Positions 1 to 8,917 are shown, counted from the stretch's first letter. The stretch is 64,000 nucleotides of DNA from an uncultured Kordiimonas sp. (GCA_947492375.1 CANLMI010000004.1:248001-312000), one strand, 5' to 3'. Numbers and translations are program-made. The notes: generated from the letters alone by a model not told the origin.

Positions 1-657
1 TTTCGAGAACTCAATAGGCGTTTTTAAAATATACCAGTTAACCCCTTCTGTGCAGGGCGGGTATGTAAGGGAACCATTGTATCGATAATAGGATTTATTA
101 TGGGGTACCAGATCGCGTGCATTGATAAAGGTTGTTGTTAATGTACTGGTTTGGCCAGGTTCTAGGGGAAGATTAGTAATGAGTTCTTTTAACGCCTTAT
201 TTTCTGGCCCTTCTGACCCTAAAACACTCAGAATTGCTTTTGTGCCATCCACTCCGGTATGCTCGAATTGGATTTCTAATGGGTATGATTTTTCGGCGAT
301 TGTATGCTCAGCGGGGGTCCGAAATGTAAAGTTTCTCAATTCAAAGCGTTTGTCACCCACATGAAGAAAACTACCAGTTTTGTAATTTTGGATGATTTGT
401 TTGCCTGTATGACGCAGGTCAACTTCGTTAACATTATAATGTAATTGAAGAGCATGAAGTATTGCCGGGTCTGTTCCTTCGATGTTAATCGGTGATTGAT
501 AGTTTCCCGTATTACATGTTGCAAACTCGTTGGATAGTGACCCCCATTTTTCTGGTCCATTCGCTGGGTCATAAGACCATAAATCTTGGGCCTTAGTTTG
601 AGCCGAGAATAAAATGCCCGATAGAATGGCGATTATACTGAAAGAAAACCTAGTCAT
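1..657 (-). CDS. Alpha-carbonic-anhydrase-like periplasmic protein lacking the zinc histidines (3' end beyond window)
   Basis: An ATG at 657 on the minus strand opens 219 codons with no stop before base 1, so the gene runs off the window. Residues 1-24 look like a signal peptide, implying a periplasmic protein. Alpha-CA hallmarks are clear: WSYD and GPEKWGSL at 27-41, NYQSPINI at 52-59, TPAEHT at 114-119 and NGSLTYPPCTEGVNW at 194-208. The three zinc ligands are gone: the usual FHFH is FTFR (T111, R113) and the third His, in E-x-H, is Q130. The spacing of these positions matches bacterial alpha-CAs, so this is substitution and not misalignment. The segment before, normally carrying NNGHT, is also shortened. 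Family membership is secure; hydratase activity is unlikely, and a binding or structural role is inference. Confidence 0.85.
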   Translation of the reverse strand, partial: MTRFSFSIIAILSGILFSAQTKAQDLWSYDPANGPEKWGSLSNEFATCNTGNYQSPINIEGTDPAILHALQLHYNVNEVDLRHTGKQIIQNYKTGSFLHVGDKRFELRNFTFRTPAEHTIAEKSYPLEIQFEHTGVDGTKAILSVLGSEGPENKALKELITNLPLEPGQTSTLTTTFINARDLVPHNKSYYRYNGSLTYPPCTEGVNWYILKTPIEFSK

Positions 658-808
658 ATTGTGCCTGTCAGATGTATCAATTTTAACTCACACTCTTATT
701 TGTAGTTATCTGTATTATCTAAACAAATAAGGTTAACAACTAGTGTATTGGCCAGGTTGCTTATATGTTTGTGATATCGATTTAACATTATGTTTTGTGG
801 GGTGAGTT

Positions 809-1117
809 ATGCTTCAGCTTCGGTCCAGTTGTGAGAATTGTAATAAAGATCTAGCGTATGATAGTTGTGACGCTATGATTTGCTCATATGAATGCACTTT
901 CTGTGTTTCATGCGTTGATGAGGTCCTTGAGAATGTTTGCCCGAACTGCGGTGGAGGTTTTGTTATGCGCCCTATTCGCCCTAAAAGAGAATGGAGGCCG
1001 GGAGTGTCGGTAGAACATCAACCCCCGGTATTCAATAGGGTACACAAACCTGTTGATGTAGTAGAGCACAAGCTTTATGCAAAACGGATTAAAGATATTA
1101 GCCCTAATGAACGTTAG
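809..1117 (+). CDS. DUF1272 zinc-binding protein
   Basis: The 102-residue product carries nine cysteines in its first 47 residues (C8, C11, C20, C25, C29, C32, C35, C44, C47), a RING- or zinc-ribbon-like set. The ECTFCVSCV and VCPNCGG stretches are typical of the DUF1272 family. After the FVMRPIRP segment, which ends the known domain, there is a charged tail of about 40 residues with no recognisable domain. A GGGGTGAG-type ribosome site lies just before the ATG. It stands alone, convergent with the DnaJ-like gene 21 bases downstream. The family has no established function; protein or nucleic-acid binding through zinc is only a guess. Confidence 0.85.
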   Translation: MLQLRSSCENCNKDLAYDSCDAMICSYECTFCVSCVDEVLENVCPNCGGGFVMRPIRPKREWRPGVSVEHQPPVFNRVHKPVDVVEHKLYAKRIKDISPNER

Positions 1118-1138
1118 AAGGGCTTTGTGAACACGTAA

Positions 1139-1654
1139 CTAAAAAACAGGCCGTTCTTTTAATAAGTCATAAGCAGCTTGAATCTGTTGGAAACGTTCGG
1201 CTGCGGCCGGGTCACCCGGATTAGCATCAGGGTGGTATATTTTAGCGAGTTTACGGAACTGCCGTTTAATTTCTTCTTGTGTTGCTGTGTTGTCTAATTC
1301 GAGTGTATCAAAAGCGCTATTTTCGGTTGAAGAGAAGCCATCTTCGTCCAAACCGCCGCCCCATTCATATGTTTTTGCTTGGGAAAATGCATCTGATGAT
1401 TCACTGGTATCGTTCATGTGGCGCATTGCTTCTTCGTCGCTCATGCCCTGAAAAAAGTCCCAGTTTCTATTGTATTCAGCAGCGTGGGGCTTGCAAAAAT
1501 ACCAGCGTTCATTCGAGCCCGGTGACTTGGGTGCTGGATGTGCCCCTTTTTCATTGCAGCCACTATAATCACACATCCGTACTACTTCAGCTTCGCGTTC
1601 GCGGCCGTATTCGCCCCACCTGGGAAAACCGAAATTTTTTATATCACTTGGCAT
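1139..1654 (-). CDS. Small J-domain (DnaJ-like) cochaperone
   Basis: The 171-residue protein ends in a J domain (about residues 113-170) with the HPD motif at H141-P142-D143, the element that stimulates DnaK ATPase. The N-terminal half has a C..C...G.HPAP pattern followed by a Cys-x-x-His (WYFCKPHAAEYN) and an NWDFFQGMS stretch, the usual layout of a short alphaproteobacterial DnaJ-like family in which this part may bind zinc. There is no glycine-rich linker, central zinc domain or C-terminal client domain, so it is not the full-length DnaJ. It is divergent from the glycosylase gene, with about 100 bases between them. Partner choice is not visible from sequence. Confidence 0.88.
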   Translation of the reverse strand: MPSDIKNFGFPRWGEYGREREAEVVRMCDYSGCNEKGAHPAPKSPGSNERWYFCKPHAAEYNRNWDFFQGMSDEEAMRHMNDTSESSDAFSQAKTYEWGGGLDEDGFSSTENSAFDTLELDNTATQEEIKRQFRKLAKIYHPDANPGDPAAAERFQQIQAAYDLLKERPVF

Positions 1655-1756
1655 GTGCTACTCTTGATAAAATATTCAATGATGCAGTGCTTTACACCAT
1701 ATAAATATACTCGTCCAGACGCGAGAAAATTATGTCGAAGGTGAGGGGAGCGGTAG

Positions 1757-2425
1757 ATGAAAAAATTTGAAGATATATACAATATAGCTGCAACCAAAAA
1801 AGGTAGTATTGCACGTGTTGAAGAGTCGGTACCGATAATCAAATCAGCAGATCAACTTAGACAAATTTCTGACGATAGAGTTTTGTCTGAGATGACAAAA
1901 GCAGTTTTTAAAGCCGGCTTTAGCTGGAAAGTTATAGATAGTAAGTGGTCAGGTTTTGAAGAAGCTTTCGAAGGGTTTGAACCTGTTCGGTGGAAATTTA
2001 TGTCTGATGATGATTTAGAGGGACTGTTGAAAGACACGAGAATTGTTCGCAATGGTATGAAGATTGTAACGGTACGTGAGAATGCTTCCCTTATATGTGA
2101 TTTGCAGGACGAATTCGGTTCCGCTGCAACCTGTTTCGCAAACTGGCCGTCTGATGATTTTATAGGGTTACTCGATATGCTCAAGAAACGTGGCAGTAGA
2201 TTGGGCGGGGCAACGGCGCAATTATTCCTGAGGTTTCTTGGCTGTGATGGATATGTTTTGTCCACTGATGTGGTAAAAGCGCTGATAAGAGAGGGTATTG
2301 TTGATAAAAACCCCACATCTAAAGGGGCGATGAAGAAAGTTCAGGCTGCGTTTAATGAATGGAATGAGGAAAGTGGCCGACCCTACGCACATATTTCGCG
2401 AATTCTTGCATTAAGTATCGGATAA
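1757..2425 (+). CDS. DNA-3-methyladenine glycosylase I family protein (Tag-like)
   Basis: The 222-residue product matches the Tag helix-hairpin-helix glycosylase core: FKAGFSWKVIDSKW (about 52-65) corresponds to the AGLSW segment, FEPVRW.FMSDDDLEGLL follows, then RIVRNGMKI, equivalent to the IIRHRGKI segment. Tag enzymes remove 3-methyladenine from alkylated DNA. Unlike E. coli Tag, I do not see the N-terminal Cys or the C-terminal His/Cys zinc-snap residues, so this is the shorter, zinc-free branch of the family. A GGGGAG ribosome site sits six bases before the ATG. It is monocistronic, ending at a strong terminator shared with pckA. Substrate range is uncertain. Confidence 0.8.
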   Translation: MKKFEDIYNIAATKKGSIARVEESVPIIKSADQLRQISDDRVLSEMTKAVFKAGFSWKVIDSKWSGFEEAFEGFEPVRWKFMSDDDLEGLLKDTRIVRNGMKIVTVRENASLICDLQDEFGSAATCFANWPSDDFIGLLDMLKKRGSRLGGATAQLFLRFLGCDGYVLSTDVVKALIREGIVDKNPTSKGAMKKVQAAFNEWNEESGRPYAHISRILALSIG

Positions 2426-2433
2426 GGGCAACG

Positions 2434-2465
2434 TAAAGGCGCCTTGTTTTTCCTTGGCGCCTTTA
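2434..2465. terminator. Bidirectional intrinsic terminator between tag-like gene and pckA
   Basis: A perfect 10-bp stem, TAAAGGCGCC at 2434-2443 and GGCGCCTTTA at 2456-2465, encloses a T-rich 12-base loop. A/T-rich flanks on both sides suit termination of the two convergent genes. Confidence 0.85.
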
Positions 2466-2484
2466 AATTTATCTATATTCAAAC

Positions 2485-4101
2485 CTAAGTTACTTTAGGG
2501 CCGGCAGTTTTGACCTGCTCATCAACATGATCGATAAAAGTCTCGAAATTCTTGATAAATAGACCAACCAGATATTTGGCTTTCGCGTCGTACGCGGCTT
2601 TATCTGTCCATGTATCGCGTGGGTTAAGAATGCTTGTATCAACACCTGGAACTTCGGTTGGAACTTCAAAACCAAAATATGGATCTACCCGCATCGGTGC
2701 GTTATTCAAACTGCCATCAAGAGCAGCATGAAGAAGGGCCCGTGTGGCTTTAATCGGCATCCGGTTACCGGTGCCATATTCACCACCGGTCCAGCCTGTG
2801 TTGACAAGCCAACAGTTTACGCCGCCGTCTGCGATTTTCTGGCGAAGCAGGTTACCATACACACTTGGATGGCGCGGCATAAAAGGCGCCCCAAAACATG
2901 TTGAGAAAGTAGCTTGTGGTTCTTTAACGCCGATCTCTGTACCTGCAACTTTGGCTGTGTAGCCAGAAAGGAAATGATACATGGCTTGTTCAGGTGTTAA
3001 TCTTGCGATAGGAGGAAGCACTCCGAACGCGTCAGCGGTTAGCATGATGATATTTTTGGGCAATCCTCCACGGTTATGGTCGCTGGTGTTAGGAATGAAG
3101 TCGATTGGATATGCGCCGCGCGTATTTTCCGCTAAACTATTGTCGTTTAGGTCTAATTCGCGTGTTGCTTCGTCCATTACAACATTTTCCAGAATTGTTC
3201 CGTATTTGCGAGTTGTTGCATAAATCTCTGGCTCGGCCTCTTCTGAAAGGCGGATCATTTTAGCGTAACAACCACCTTCGAAATTAAATACGCTTTCATC
3301 AGACCAACCATGCTCGTCATCACCAATGAGGGTACGCGCGCTATCAGCAGATAATGTGGTTTTTCCTGTGCCGGATAGACCAAAGAAAATTGCAACATCC
3401 CCTGTCGGGCCAATGTTGGCCGAGCAATGCATCGGCATGATGCCCTTTTCAGGAAGGAGGTAATTTAAAATCGAGAAAACAGACTTTTTATTTTCGCCCG
3501 CGTATTCTGTGCCGCCAATAAGGACGAGCCCTTTAGCAAAATTTACCGCTATTACCGTCTCTGAACGTGTGCCCATGGTTGTGGGGTCTGCTTTAAAGCT
3601 GGGTAGGTTAATAATAGTAAATTGAGGTTTAAATTCTACCAACTCTTCTGGCTCTGGCCGAACCAGCATTGTGCGGCAAAACAGGCTGTGCCAAGCATAT
3701 TCTCCAATTGTACGAACAGCCACCCTGTTATCCGGGTCCGAGCCGCCCCAAAGGTCTTGTACAAAAATGTCTTTACCTTTGATATGGTTGAGAAATGCAG
3801 CATGAATAATATCGAATTGCTCTGGACTGATATCCCGGTTTACATCGCCCCACCAAACTGTGTTCTCGGTTGTGTTGTCACGAACTGTGAATTTGTCATT
3901 AGCTGATCGGCCTGTGTGCTTACCTGTTTTAACGACAAGAGGCCCATCCTTGGCAATTTTGCCTTCGCCGCGGCGGATTGCTTCTTCGTATAGTTGTGGG
4001 GTGTTTAAATTCCAATACTGAGCAGAAACATCTTTGATGCCCTGATCTTCAAGTGAAAAGCTACTTTTTTTCATACTGGTAACTGTGGCAGTTGAATTCA
4101 A
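2485..4101 (-). CDS. pckA: Phosphoenolpyruvate carboxykinase (ATP)
   Basis: ATP-dependent PEPCK converts oxaloacetate to PEP, the first committed step of gluconeogenesis. The kinase-1a P-loop [11 protein letters not shown] lies at about residues 238-248, followed by the metal-binding [20 protein letters not shown] segment. Upstream are [12 protein letters not shown] and [15 protein letters not shown], all family signatures. Length (538 residues from the chosen start) is normal. I chose TTG at 4101 because GGAGG at 4110-4114 sits eight bases before it; the ATG at 4074 is the alternative (529 residues) and lacks as good a ribosome site. The longer open frame to 4146 is not needed. It is divergent from chvI, a pairing conserved in alphaproteobacteria and suggestive of ChvI control. 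Confidence 0.97.
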   Translation of the reverse strand: MNSTATVTSMKKSSFSLEDQGIKDVSAQYWNLNTPQLYEEAIRRGEGKIAKDGPLVVKTGKHTGRSANDKFTVRDNTTENTVWWGDVNRDISPEQFDIIHAAFLNHIKGKDIFVQDLWGGSDPDNRVAVRTIGEYAWHSLFCRTMLVRPEPEELVEFKPQFTIINLPSFKADPTTMGTRSETVIAVNFAKGLVLIGGTEYAGENKKSVFSILNYLLPEKGIMPMHCSANIGPTGDVAIFFGLSGTGKTTLSADSARTLIGDDEHGWSDESVFNFEGGCYAKMIRLSEEAEPEIYATTRKYGTILENVVMDEATRELDLNDNSLAENTRGAYPIDFIPNTSDHNRGGLPKNIIMLTADAFGVLPPIARLTPEQAMYHFLSGYTAKVAGTEIGVKEPQATFSTCFGAPFMPRHPSVYGNLLRQKIADGGVNCWLVNTGWTGGEYGTGNRMPIKATRALLHAALDGSLNNAPMRVDPYFGFEVPTEVPGVDTSILNPRDTWTDKAAYDAKAKYLVGLFIKNFETFIDHVDEQVKTAGPKVT

Positions 4102-4405
4102 TGTCAGGTCCTCCAGATAGGTTGCAAGTAGAAGGGCGAGGAACATGTTATATTTTGCGTACCCAAGCAGTGTATGACCTGACCCTTAAATATGGCGATA
4201 ACCTTGCGGAAAATGATTGGGAAATCAATATGATTTTGAAGATTTTACCCAATAAAATCAAATATTTAAAATGACAGCGCTGCCATTTATTAGGCATGAA
4301 TTTGCCATGTTTTTGTCGCAAATCGACCTTAAGTCATTTTCATATATGGTTTATTGGCTTATGGTTAGGGTTACAGCACCTGTTTTCTTGTAGAGGATAT
4401 GATAT
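4102..4405. promoter_or_regulatory. Divergent pckA/chvI control region with a near-perfect palindrome
   Basis: This 304-base AT-rich gap must hold the promoters of both pckA and chvI. It contains a 16-base inverted repeat, ATGACAGCGCTGCCAT at 4271-4286, with seven of eight pairs matching, roughly 170 bases from pckA and 120 from chvI. A second weaker dyad, GGCA-N6-TGCC, follows at about 4293. I see no convincing sigma-70 boxes and no gene; a 60-codon open frame across it overlaps the pckA start and has no family features. Confidence 0.4.
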
Positions 4406-5113
4406 ATGACAGCTTCAATCGCGCTTGTTGATGATGATCGCAACATCTTGACTTCAGTAACGATTGCCCTTGAGGCAGAGGGGTTTCGTGTACGAACATA
4501 TCCAGATGGCCAGAAAGCTTGGGAAGCGCTCTCTAAAAACCCTGCGGATCTCGCGGTTCTCGACGTTAAAATGCCTCGAATGGACGGTATGGAATTGTTG
4601 CGCCGATTGCGTGAAGTAACAGCAATGCCGGTCATATTTTTAACATCTAAAGATGAAGAAATTGACCAGTTGCTTGGCCTTCGTATGGGGGCGGATGATT
4701 ATATCGGCAAGCCATTTTCACAGCGCCTTTTAATTGAACGGATTAGGGCGTTACTGCGCAGAACTGAAATGCGTCAGGTCACTACAATTGAAGAAATTAA
4801 GGAAGAAGATGAAATTCTGGAGCGAGGTAATCTTACTCTGGACCCTGTAAGACACCGTGTTATCTGGAAAGGTAATGATGTTACTTTAACGGTGACAGAG
4901 TTTTTAATCTTGCAAACATTGGCTCTTCATCCCGGGCATGTTAAGAGCCGAGACCAATTGATGGATGCGGCCTATTCAGATGACGTTTATGTTGATGACC
5001 GCACTATCGATAGTCATATCAAACGGTTACGTAGAAAGTTTCGTATGACGGATTCTGATTTTATCGGTATTGAAACCTTATACGGTGTTGGATACCGTTT
5101 TAAGGAAGATTAA
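4406..5113 (+). CDS. chvI: Response regulator ChvI (OmpR/PhoB type)
   Basis: The product has a receiver domain (about 1-120) with the acidic pair DDD near residue 10, phosphoacceptor D53 in [11 protein letters not shown], and the conserved Thr/Ser and Lys (FLTS, GKPF). A winged-helix DNA-binding domain follows (about 140-235), ending TLYGVGYRF. Its place between pckA and a ChvG-type kinase, with hprK next, identifies it as ChvI, the regulator that in rhizobia and Agrobacterium controls envelope, acid and exopolysaccharide responses. The 108-base gap to chvG has no terminator hairpin, so the two are probably co-transcribed. Targets in this organism cannot be read from the window. Confidence 0.93.
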   Translation: MTASIALVDDDRNILTSVTIALEAEGFRVRTYPDGQKAWEALSKNPADLAVLDVKMPRMDGMELLRRLREVTAMPVIFLTSKDEEIDQLLGLRMGADDYIGKPFSQRLLIERIRALLRRTEMRQVTTIEEIKEEDEILERGNLTLDPVRHRVIWKGNDVTLTVTEFLILQTLALHPGHVKSRDQLMDAAYSDDVYVDDRTIDSHIKRLRRKFRMTDSDFIGIETLYGVGYRFKED

Positions 5114-5221
5114 ACTTTCATAACCAAGAAATTTCTCTAACATGATAGCGTGGTTTATCTGTGCGGTATTATATATGAGATTCTCTTGTTTTAAATTAAC
5201 CCTAGATAGGAATGATGCGTT

Positions 5222-6844
5222 GTGAGTGATTATCAAAACGCATCTGTTAAGCCACGCCATTATACCCGGGGCCTGTCGCCTTTGATGGTACGCATTATGG
5301 CAGTTAATGCTATTGCACTTATCATTCTTGTTGGCGGGGTTTTATATCTTAACCAGTTTAGAGATAATCTTATTCGGGCCCGCACTGATGCATTGCTTGT
5401 ACAGGCAAAGATTATTTCCGGTGCAGTCGGCGAATCGGCATCTGGCGGCCCGGAAGCTTCCGAGATTGATTTACCTGCGGCAAGAAATATTTTAACGCGC
5501 CTCGTTGGCCCAACAGATTTACGTGCCCGGCTTTTTTCATTTGAAGGTGGGTTGCTTGTTGATAGCCGCTTTCTAGCTGGTGACAAGCGTTTGGTTGAAG
5601 AACCTCTTGGAGGGTTCGACGGTGAAATATCAATAAAATATCAGATTGAAGAAACCATTCTGGATATTTTGAATGTTTTCACCAGAAAACCAGACGCCCC
5701 GCTGAGTGTGGACCGGCCTGGCATGCGTGCAATTGACTTTGTTGAAGTTTTGAACGCTATTGAAGGGGTTGAGAAAAGCCAAATTCGTGTTCGGGAGGAT
5801 GGTCAGTATGTTGTTAATGTTGCCGTTCCTGTTCAGCGTTTCAGGCGCGTTTTGGGGGTTTTACTATTAAGTGGCCAAACAGAAGATATTGAAGCTATTG
5901 TTAGATCTGAGCAGTTGTTAACGGTACAGGTTTTTGCGGGTGCTTTTGCCGTAACACTTCTGTTGTCTTTCTTCCTTGGCCGTACTCTTGTTCGCCCTAT
6001 CAGGGTTCTTGCGCGTTCTGCTGAACGAGTTCGCAGAGGAATTGGCCGTGAAGAACGAATTCCGGAGTTTGCTGAGCGACTGGATGAAATTGGTGATTTA
6101 TCTCGTTCTCTATCTGATATGACGCGGGCTTTGTATAATCAGATAGATGCCGTTGAGAGGTTTGCGGCAGATGTGGCGCACGAGATCAAAAACCCACTCT
6201 CGAGCATGCGAAGTGCGCTGGAAACATTACAAATGACAGATAAGCCTGATGTGCAAATTCGTTTGCTTGCAATCTTGGCTGAAGATGTAAAAAGGGTTGA
6301 TCGCCTGATTAGTGATATTTCAGATGCATCACGATTAGATGCTGAGTTAACACGCGGTAAAATGGATGCTTTTGATCTTGGTGTTATGATGACTACATTG
6401 CTGGATGCTTATAGCACGATGAACATCCCAAGGAATGTATCTGTGCGCGCAGGTGAGCTTACAGATAGTGCTTTTTGGGTAAAAGGCATTGAGGCCCGTT
6501 TGGGACAGGTTTGGCGTAATTTAATTGATAACGCGATTAGTTTTAGCCCTGATGATGGTTCTGTTCGTATTTCCATGATGCTTAAAAACAAATATGTTAC
6601 TCTAATGGTTGATGATGATGGCCCAGGCTTGCCTGATGGTGCAGAGCAAAAGATCTTCAAACGGTTTTACTCTGAACGGCCAGACAATGAAGCCTTTGGC
6701 AGTCATTCAGGATTAGGCCTTGCCATATCAAAACAGGTTATCGAAGCTCATGGGGGGAGAATATCCGCTGAAAACAGGCGCGGAGATACCAACGAGATTT
6801 TGGGAGCCAGATTTACAGTACAACTACCTGCGGTAAATGAATGA
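5222..6844 (+). CDS. chvG: Sensor histidine kinase ChvG (ExoS)
   Basis: Membrane sensor partner of ChvI. A first membrane helix (about 22-43) is followed by a periplasmic domain to about residue 235, a second helix, and a HAMP linker (about 260-310). The dimerisation domain has H320 in VAHEIKNPLSS. The ATPase domain has N (RNLIDNAISF), G1 (DDDGPGL) and G2 (GSHSGLGLAIS) boxes, all intact. The start is GTG at 5222; a nearby ATG at 5214 runs straight into a stop. The 3' end overlaps hprK by eight bases, implying translational coupling. The 540-residue length suits ChvG. The signal sensed is unknown here; in Sinorhizobium the periplasmic inhibitor ExoR acts on it, but no exoR is visible. Confidence 0.93.
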   Translation: MSDYQNASVKPRHYTRGLSPLMVRIMAVNAIALIILVGGVLYLNQFRDNLIRARTDALLVQAKIISGAVGESASGGPEASEIDLPAARNILTRLVGPTDLRARLFSFEGGLLVDSRFLAGDKRLVEEPLGGFDGEISIKYQIEETILDILNVFTRKPDAPLSVDRPGMRAIDFVEVLNAIEGVEKSQIRVREDGQYVVNVAVPVQRFRRVLGVLLLSGQTEDIEAIVRSEQLLTVQVFAGAFAVTLLLSFFLGRTLVRPIRVLARSAERVRRGIGREERIPEFAERLDEIGDLSRSLSDMTRALYNQIDAVERFAADVAHEIKNPLSSMRSALETLQMTDKPDVQIRLLAILAEDVKRVDRLISDISDASRLDAELTRGKMDAFDLGVMMTTLLDAYSTMNIPRNVSVRAGELTDSAFWVKGIEARLGQVWRNLIDNAISFSPDDGSVRISMMLKNKYVTLMVDDDGPGLPDGAEQKIFKRFYSERPDNEAFGSHSGLGLAISKQVIEAHGGRISAENRRGDTNEILGARFTVQLPAVNE

Positions 6845-7283
6845 TATGCTCGTTCATGGCACAGCGGTTAAAATCAATGATAGAGGGGTGTTACTAAGAG
6901 GTAAGTCTGGTAGCGGTAAATCCGATCTGGCTCTTATCTTGGTTGACCGTGGTGGTACGCTGATTAGCGATGATCAGGTTTTGCTGGCTGAAACTGATGG
7001 TACGCTTGTTATGGAGCCACCAACCAGTTTAGCTGGATTACTTGAGGTAAGAGGGCTGGGCATAGTTCAGGTGCCGTATGAAGCCAGTATGCATCTGGAT
7101 TTGATTGTTGACCTGCGGCCAAGAACGGATATTGAAAGATTACCTGAGAAGCAATTCGAAGAGTATCATGGCATTAAGATACCAAAAATAACACTCCATG
7201 CATTTGAGCAGTCTACTCCGATAAAAATTGAATTGATGCTTGCCAAAAAAAATACGGTCTTGGATATTGATGTTCTGCCTTAG
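6837..7283 (+). CDS. hprK: Short HPr kinase/phosphatase
   Basis: HprK phosphorylates and dephosphorylates a serine of HPr. The 148-residue protein is the alphaproteobacterial short form, made of the catalytic domain only and lacking the N-terminal domain of the roughly 310-residue Gram-positive enzyme. The P-loop is GKSGSGKS at 22-29, followed by LISDDQVLL, and the signature LLEVRGLGIVQV lies around residue 64. It overlaps the chvG stop and is followed nine bases later by rapZ. Its substrate HPr, with the target serine present, is encoded 1.4 kb downstream. Regulation of a PTS that probably has no sugar permease is known for the group and inferred here. Confidence 0.93.
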   Translation: MNDMLVHGTAVKINDRGVLLRGKSGSGKSDLALILVDRGGTLISDDQVLLAETDGTLVMEPPTSLAGLLEVRGLGIVQVPYEASMHLDLIVDLRPRTDIERLPEKQFEEYHGIKIPKITLHAFEQSTPIKIELMLAKKNTVLDIDVLP

Positions 7284-7292
7284 GAGGATGTG

Positions 7293-8156
7293 ATGGAAGA
7301 CGAAAAGCGCACTATTGTAGTTGTAACGGGTCTTTCTGGCGCAGGAAAGTCAAGTGCCTTGCGAGCGTTTGAAGATATTTCCTATCACGCAATTGATAAT
7401 TTCCCCCTTACAATGCTTGGTAATCTTTTGTTGGACGCGGATAACGAACGTTCAAATATTCCCCTCGCTGTTGGGATTGATTCCAGAACTTTACATTTTT
7501 CACCAGATCATTTTGTACAGGAAATGAATGTGTTGAGGAAGCGGGGCGATATTACCTTGCATGTTCTGTTTATGGATGCTTCCAATGATGTTTTGATGAA
7601 ACGGTTTTCTGAAACCCGTAGGCGTCACCCCCTTGAACAAGGTAAGCCGCTTAGACAAGCAATAAAAGAAGAACGCCGTTTAATGTCGGAGTTAAGATTG
7701 GCATTAGATGGTATACTTGATACCAGCAGTCGGAGTGGTGCTGATACCCGAAGGATTATTGTAGAGCGCTTTTCTAAAGACCATGACAAGTCATTGGTTA
7801 TCACAACAAGTTCTTTTGGATTTTCTAAAGGGGTTCCCCGTGATGTTGATTTGGTTTTTGATGTTCGGTTTTTGCGTAATCCACACTATGTCGCCAAATT
7901 AAAAAATATGACGGGGCAAGATGAAGCGGTGGCAAATTATGTGCGAGCAGATGAAGGGTTTGCAGAATTTGTCGCAAAAGTAACTGACATGATCGAATTT
8001 TTACTACCCCGATATCAAATAGAAGGTAAGTCATATCTTACTATTGCATTTGGATGTACTGGCGGAAAACATCGATCTGTCATGATGGCGGAAACGTTCG
8101 CGAAAATAATTGATCAGTTTGGCCATAAAACAAATGTTTACCACCGGGATATCTAA
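7293..8156 (+). CDS. rapZ: RNase adapter / nucleotide-binding protein RapZ
   Basis: Product with an N-terminal P-loop, GLSGAGKS at 13-20, then the AIDNFPL and GIDSRT segments, and the C-terminal domain with FGCTGGKHRSV, all diagnostic of the RapZ (YvcJ) family. In E. coli RapZ guides RNase E to the sRNA GlmZ and senses glucosamine-6-phosphate; in alphaproteobacteria the role is not settled. I start at the ATG at 7293, five bases after TAGGAGG; a GTG three bases earlier is also open. It is placed between hprK and the PTS EIIA gene, as in many proteobacteria, consistent with a link to the regulatory PTS. Confidence 0.94.
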   Translation: MEDEKRTIVVVTGLSGAGKSSALRAFEDISYHAIDNFPLTMLGNLLLDADNERSNIPLAVGIDSRTLHFSPDHFVQEMNVLRKRGDITLHVLFMDASNDVLMKRFSETRRRHPLEQGKPLRQAIKEERRLMSELRLALDGILDTSSRSGADTRRIIVERFSKDHDKSLVITTSSFGFSKGVPRDVDLVFDVRFLRNPHYVAKLKNMTGQDEAVANYVRADEGFAEFVAKVTDMIEFLLPRYQIEGKSYLTIAFGCTGGKHRSVMMAETFAKIIDQFGHKTNVYHRDI

Positions 8157-8213
8157 GCTATATAATCAACTAAGAATTAACAAATATTAGAAGTAATTCC
8201 GGAGCAGAGTTTT

Positions 8214-8612
8214 ATGATTGGGATGGTATTGGTAACACATGGGCAACTGGCTGATGAATTTGTTGCGGCAACCGAGCATGTTGTTGGTGCTCAGGATGAC
8301 ATTCGTGCTATTTGCATAGGGCCTGATGATGATATGGAGCTTCGTAGAAGTGAAATTATGGAGGCTGTGAAGGCTGTAAACTCTGGTGAAGGTGTTGTTT
8401 TATTGACGGACATGTTTGGCGGGACCCCTTCAAATCTTGCGATTTCTTTGCTGGAAAAGGATAGTGTGGAGGTAATTGCAGGAATAAACCTGCCAATGCT
8501 GATTAAACTTGCCAGTGTGCGAACAAATTCGAATTTGACAGATACCGTAGCCGCAGCAAAGGATGCTGGTATTAAATATATTAATGTGGCGAGTGAAATT
8601 TTAGGGGCCTGA
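8214..8612 (+). CDS. PTS EIIA component, mannose family
   Basis: The 132-residue soluble EIIA-Man-type domain has H9 in LVTHGQLADEF as the phosphorylation site and the MFGGTPSNLA motif around residue 65. There is no EIIB, EIIC or EIID gene nearby, so it is not part of a sugar permease here; stand-alone EIIA-Man next to hprK and HPr is the usual alphaproteobacterial regulatory phosphorelay. GGAGCAGAG before the ATG serves as ribosome site. It lies 57 bases after rapZ and 38 before the HPr gene and is probably co-transcribed. Enzyme I (PtsI or PtsP) must be encoded elsewhere. Confidence 0.92.
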   Translation: MIGMVLVTHGQLADEFVAATEHVVGAQDDIRAICIGPDDDMELRRSEIMEAVKAVNSGEGVVLLTDMFGGTPSNLAISLLEKDSVEVIAGINLPMLIKLASVRTNSNLTDTVAAAKDAGIKYINVASEILGA

Positions 8613-8650
8613 AGTTGGTGATGATCAATTTCTAACTATTAGGGGCAATT

Positions 8651-8917
8651 ATGATTGAAACGGTTGAAATTACCAACAAGCGAGGATTACACGCCCGAGC
8701 ATCTGCAAAATTTGCCAAAATTGCTTCTGATTTTGATGCTGACCTTAAGGTTGAAAAAAATGGCGCATCTGTAACAGCAACATCCATCATGGGGCTAATG
8801 ATGCTTGGTGCTGCCAAAGGCGATATTATCTCAATTTCCGGCAATGGCGCACAGGTTCATGAAGCTATCAAAGCTTTGTGTGAACTGGTCGCTTTGAAAT
8901 TTCACGAAGCTGAATAG
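8651..8917 (+). CDS. ptsH: HPr phosphocarrier protein
   Basis: An 88-residue HPr. H14 in NKRGLHARAS is the residue phosphorylated by enzyme I. S45 in TATSIMGLMML aligns with regulatory Ser46 of Bacillus HPr and would be the HprK target, matching the hprK gene upstream. Length is normal. A GGGGCAATT ribosome site precedes the ATG. It is the last gene of the chvI-chvG-hprK-rapZ-EIIA-HPr run; an A/T-rich hairpin lies 51 bases downstream. It most likely acts as phosphocarrier for a nitrogen- or carbon-signalling PTS and not for sugar uptake. Confidence 0.95.
   Translation: MIETVEITNKRGLHARASAKFAKIASDFDADLKVEKNGASVTATSIMGLMMLGAAKGDIISISGNGAQVHEAIKALCELVALKFHEAE

Noticed and set aside
1279-1704. 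141-codon plus-strand open frame opposite the DnaJ-like gene
   Set aside because: It is antisense to a gene with a clear J domain, has no RBS, and its composition is that of a shadow frame.
4092-4274. 60-codon plus-strand open frame upstream of chvI
   Set aside because: It overlaps the pckA start antisense, has no ribosome site or family features, and ends in a low-complexity A/T-rich tail.
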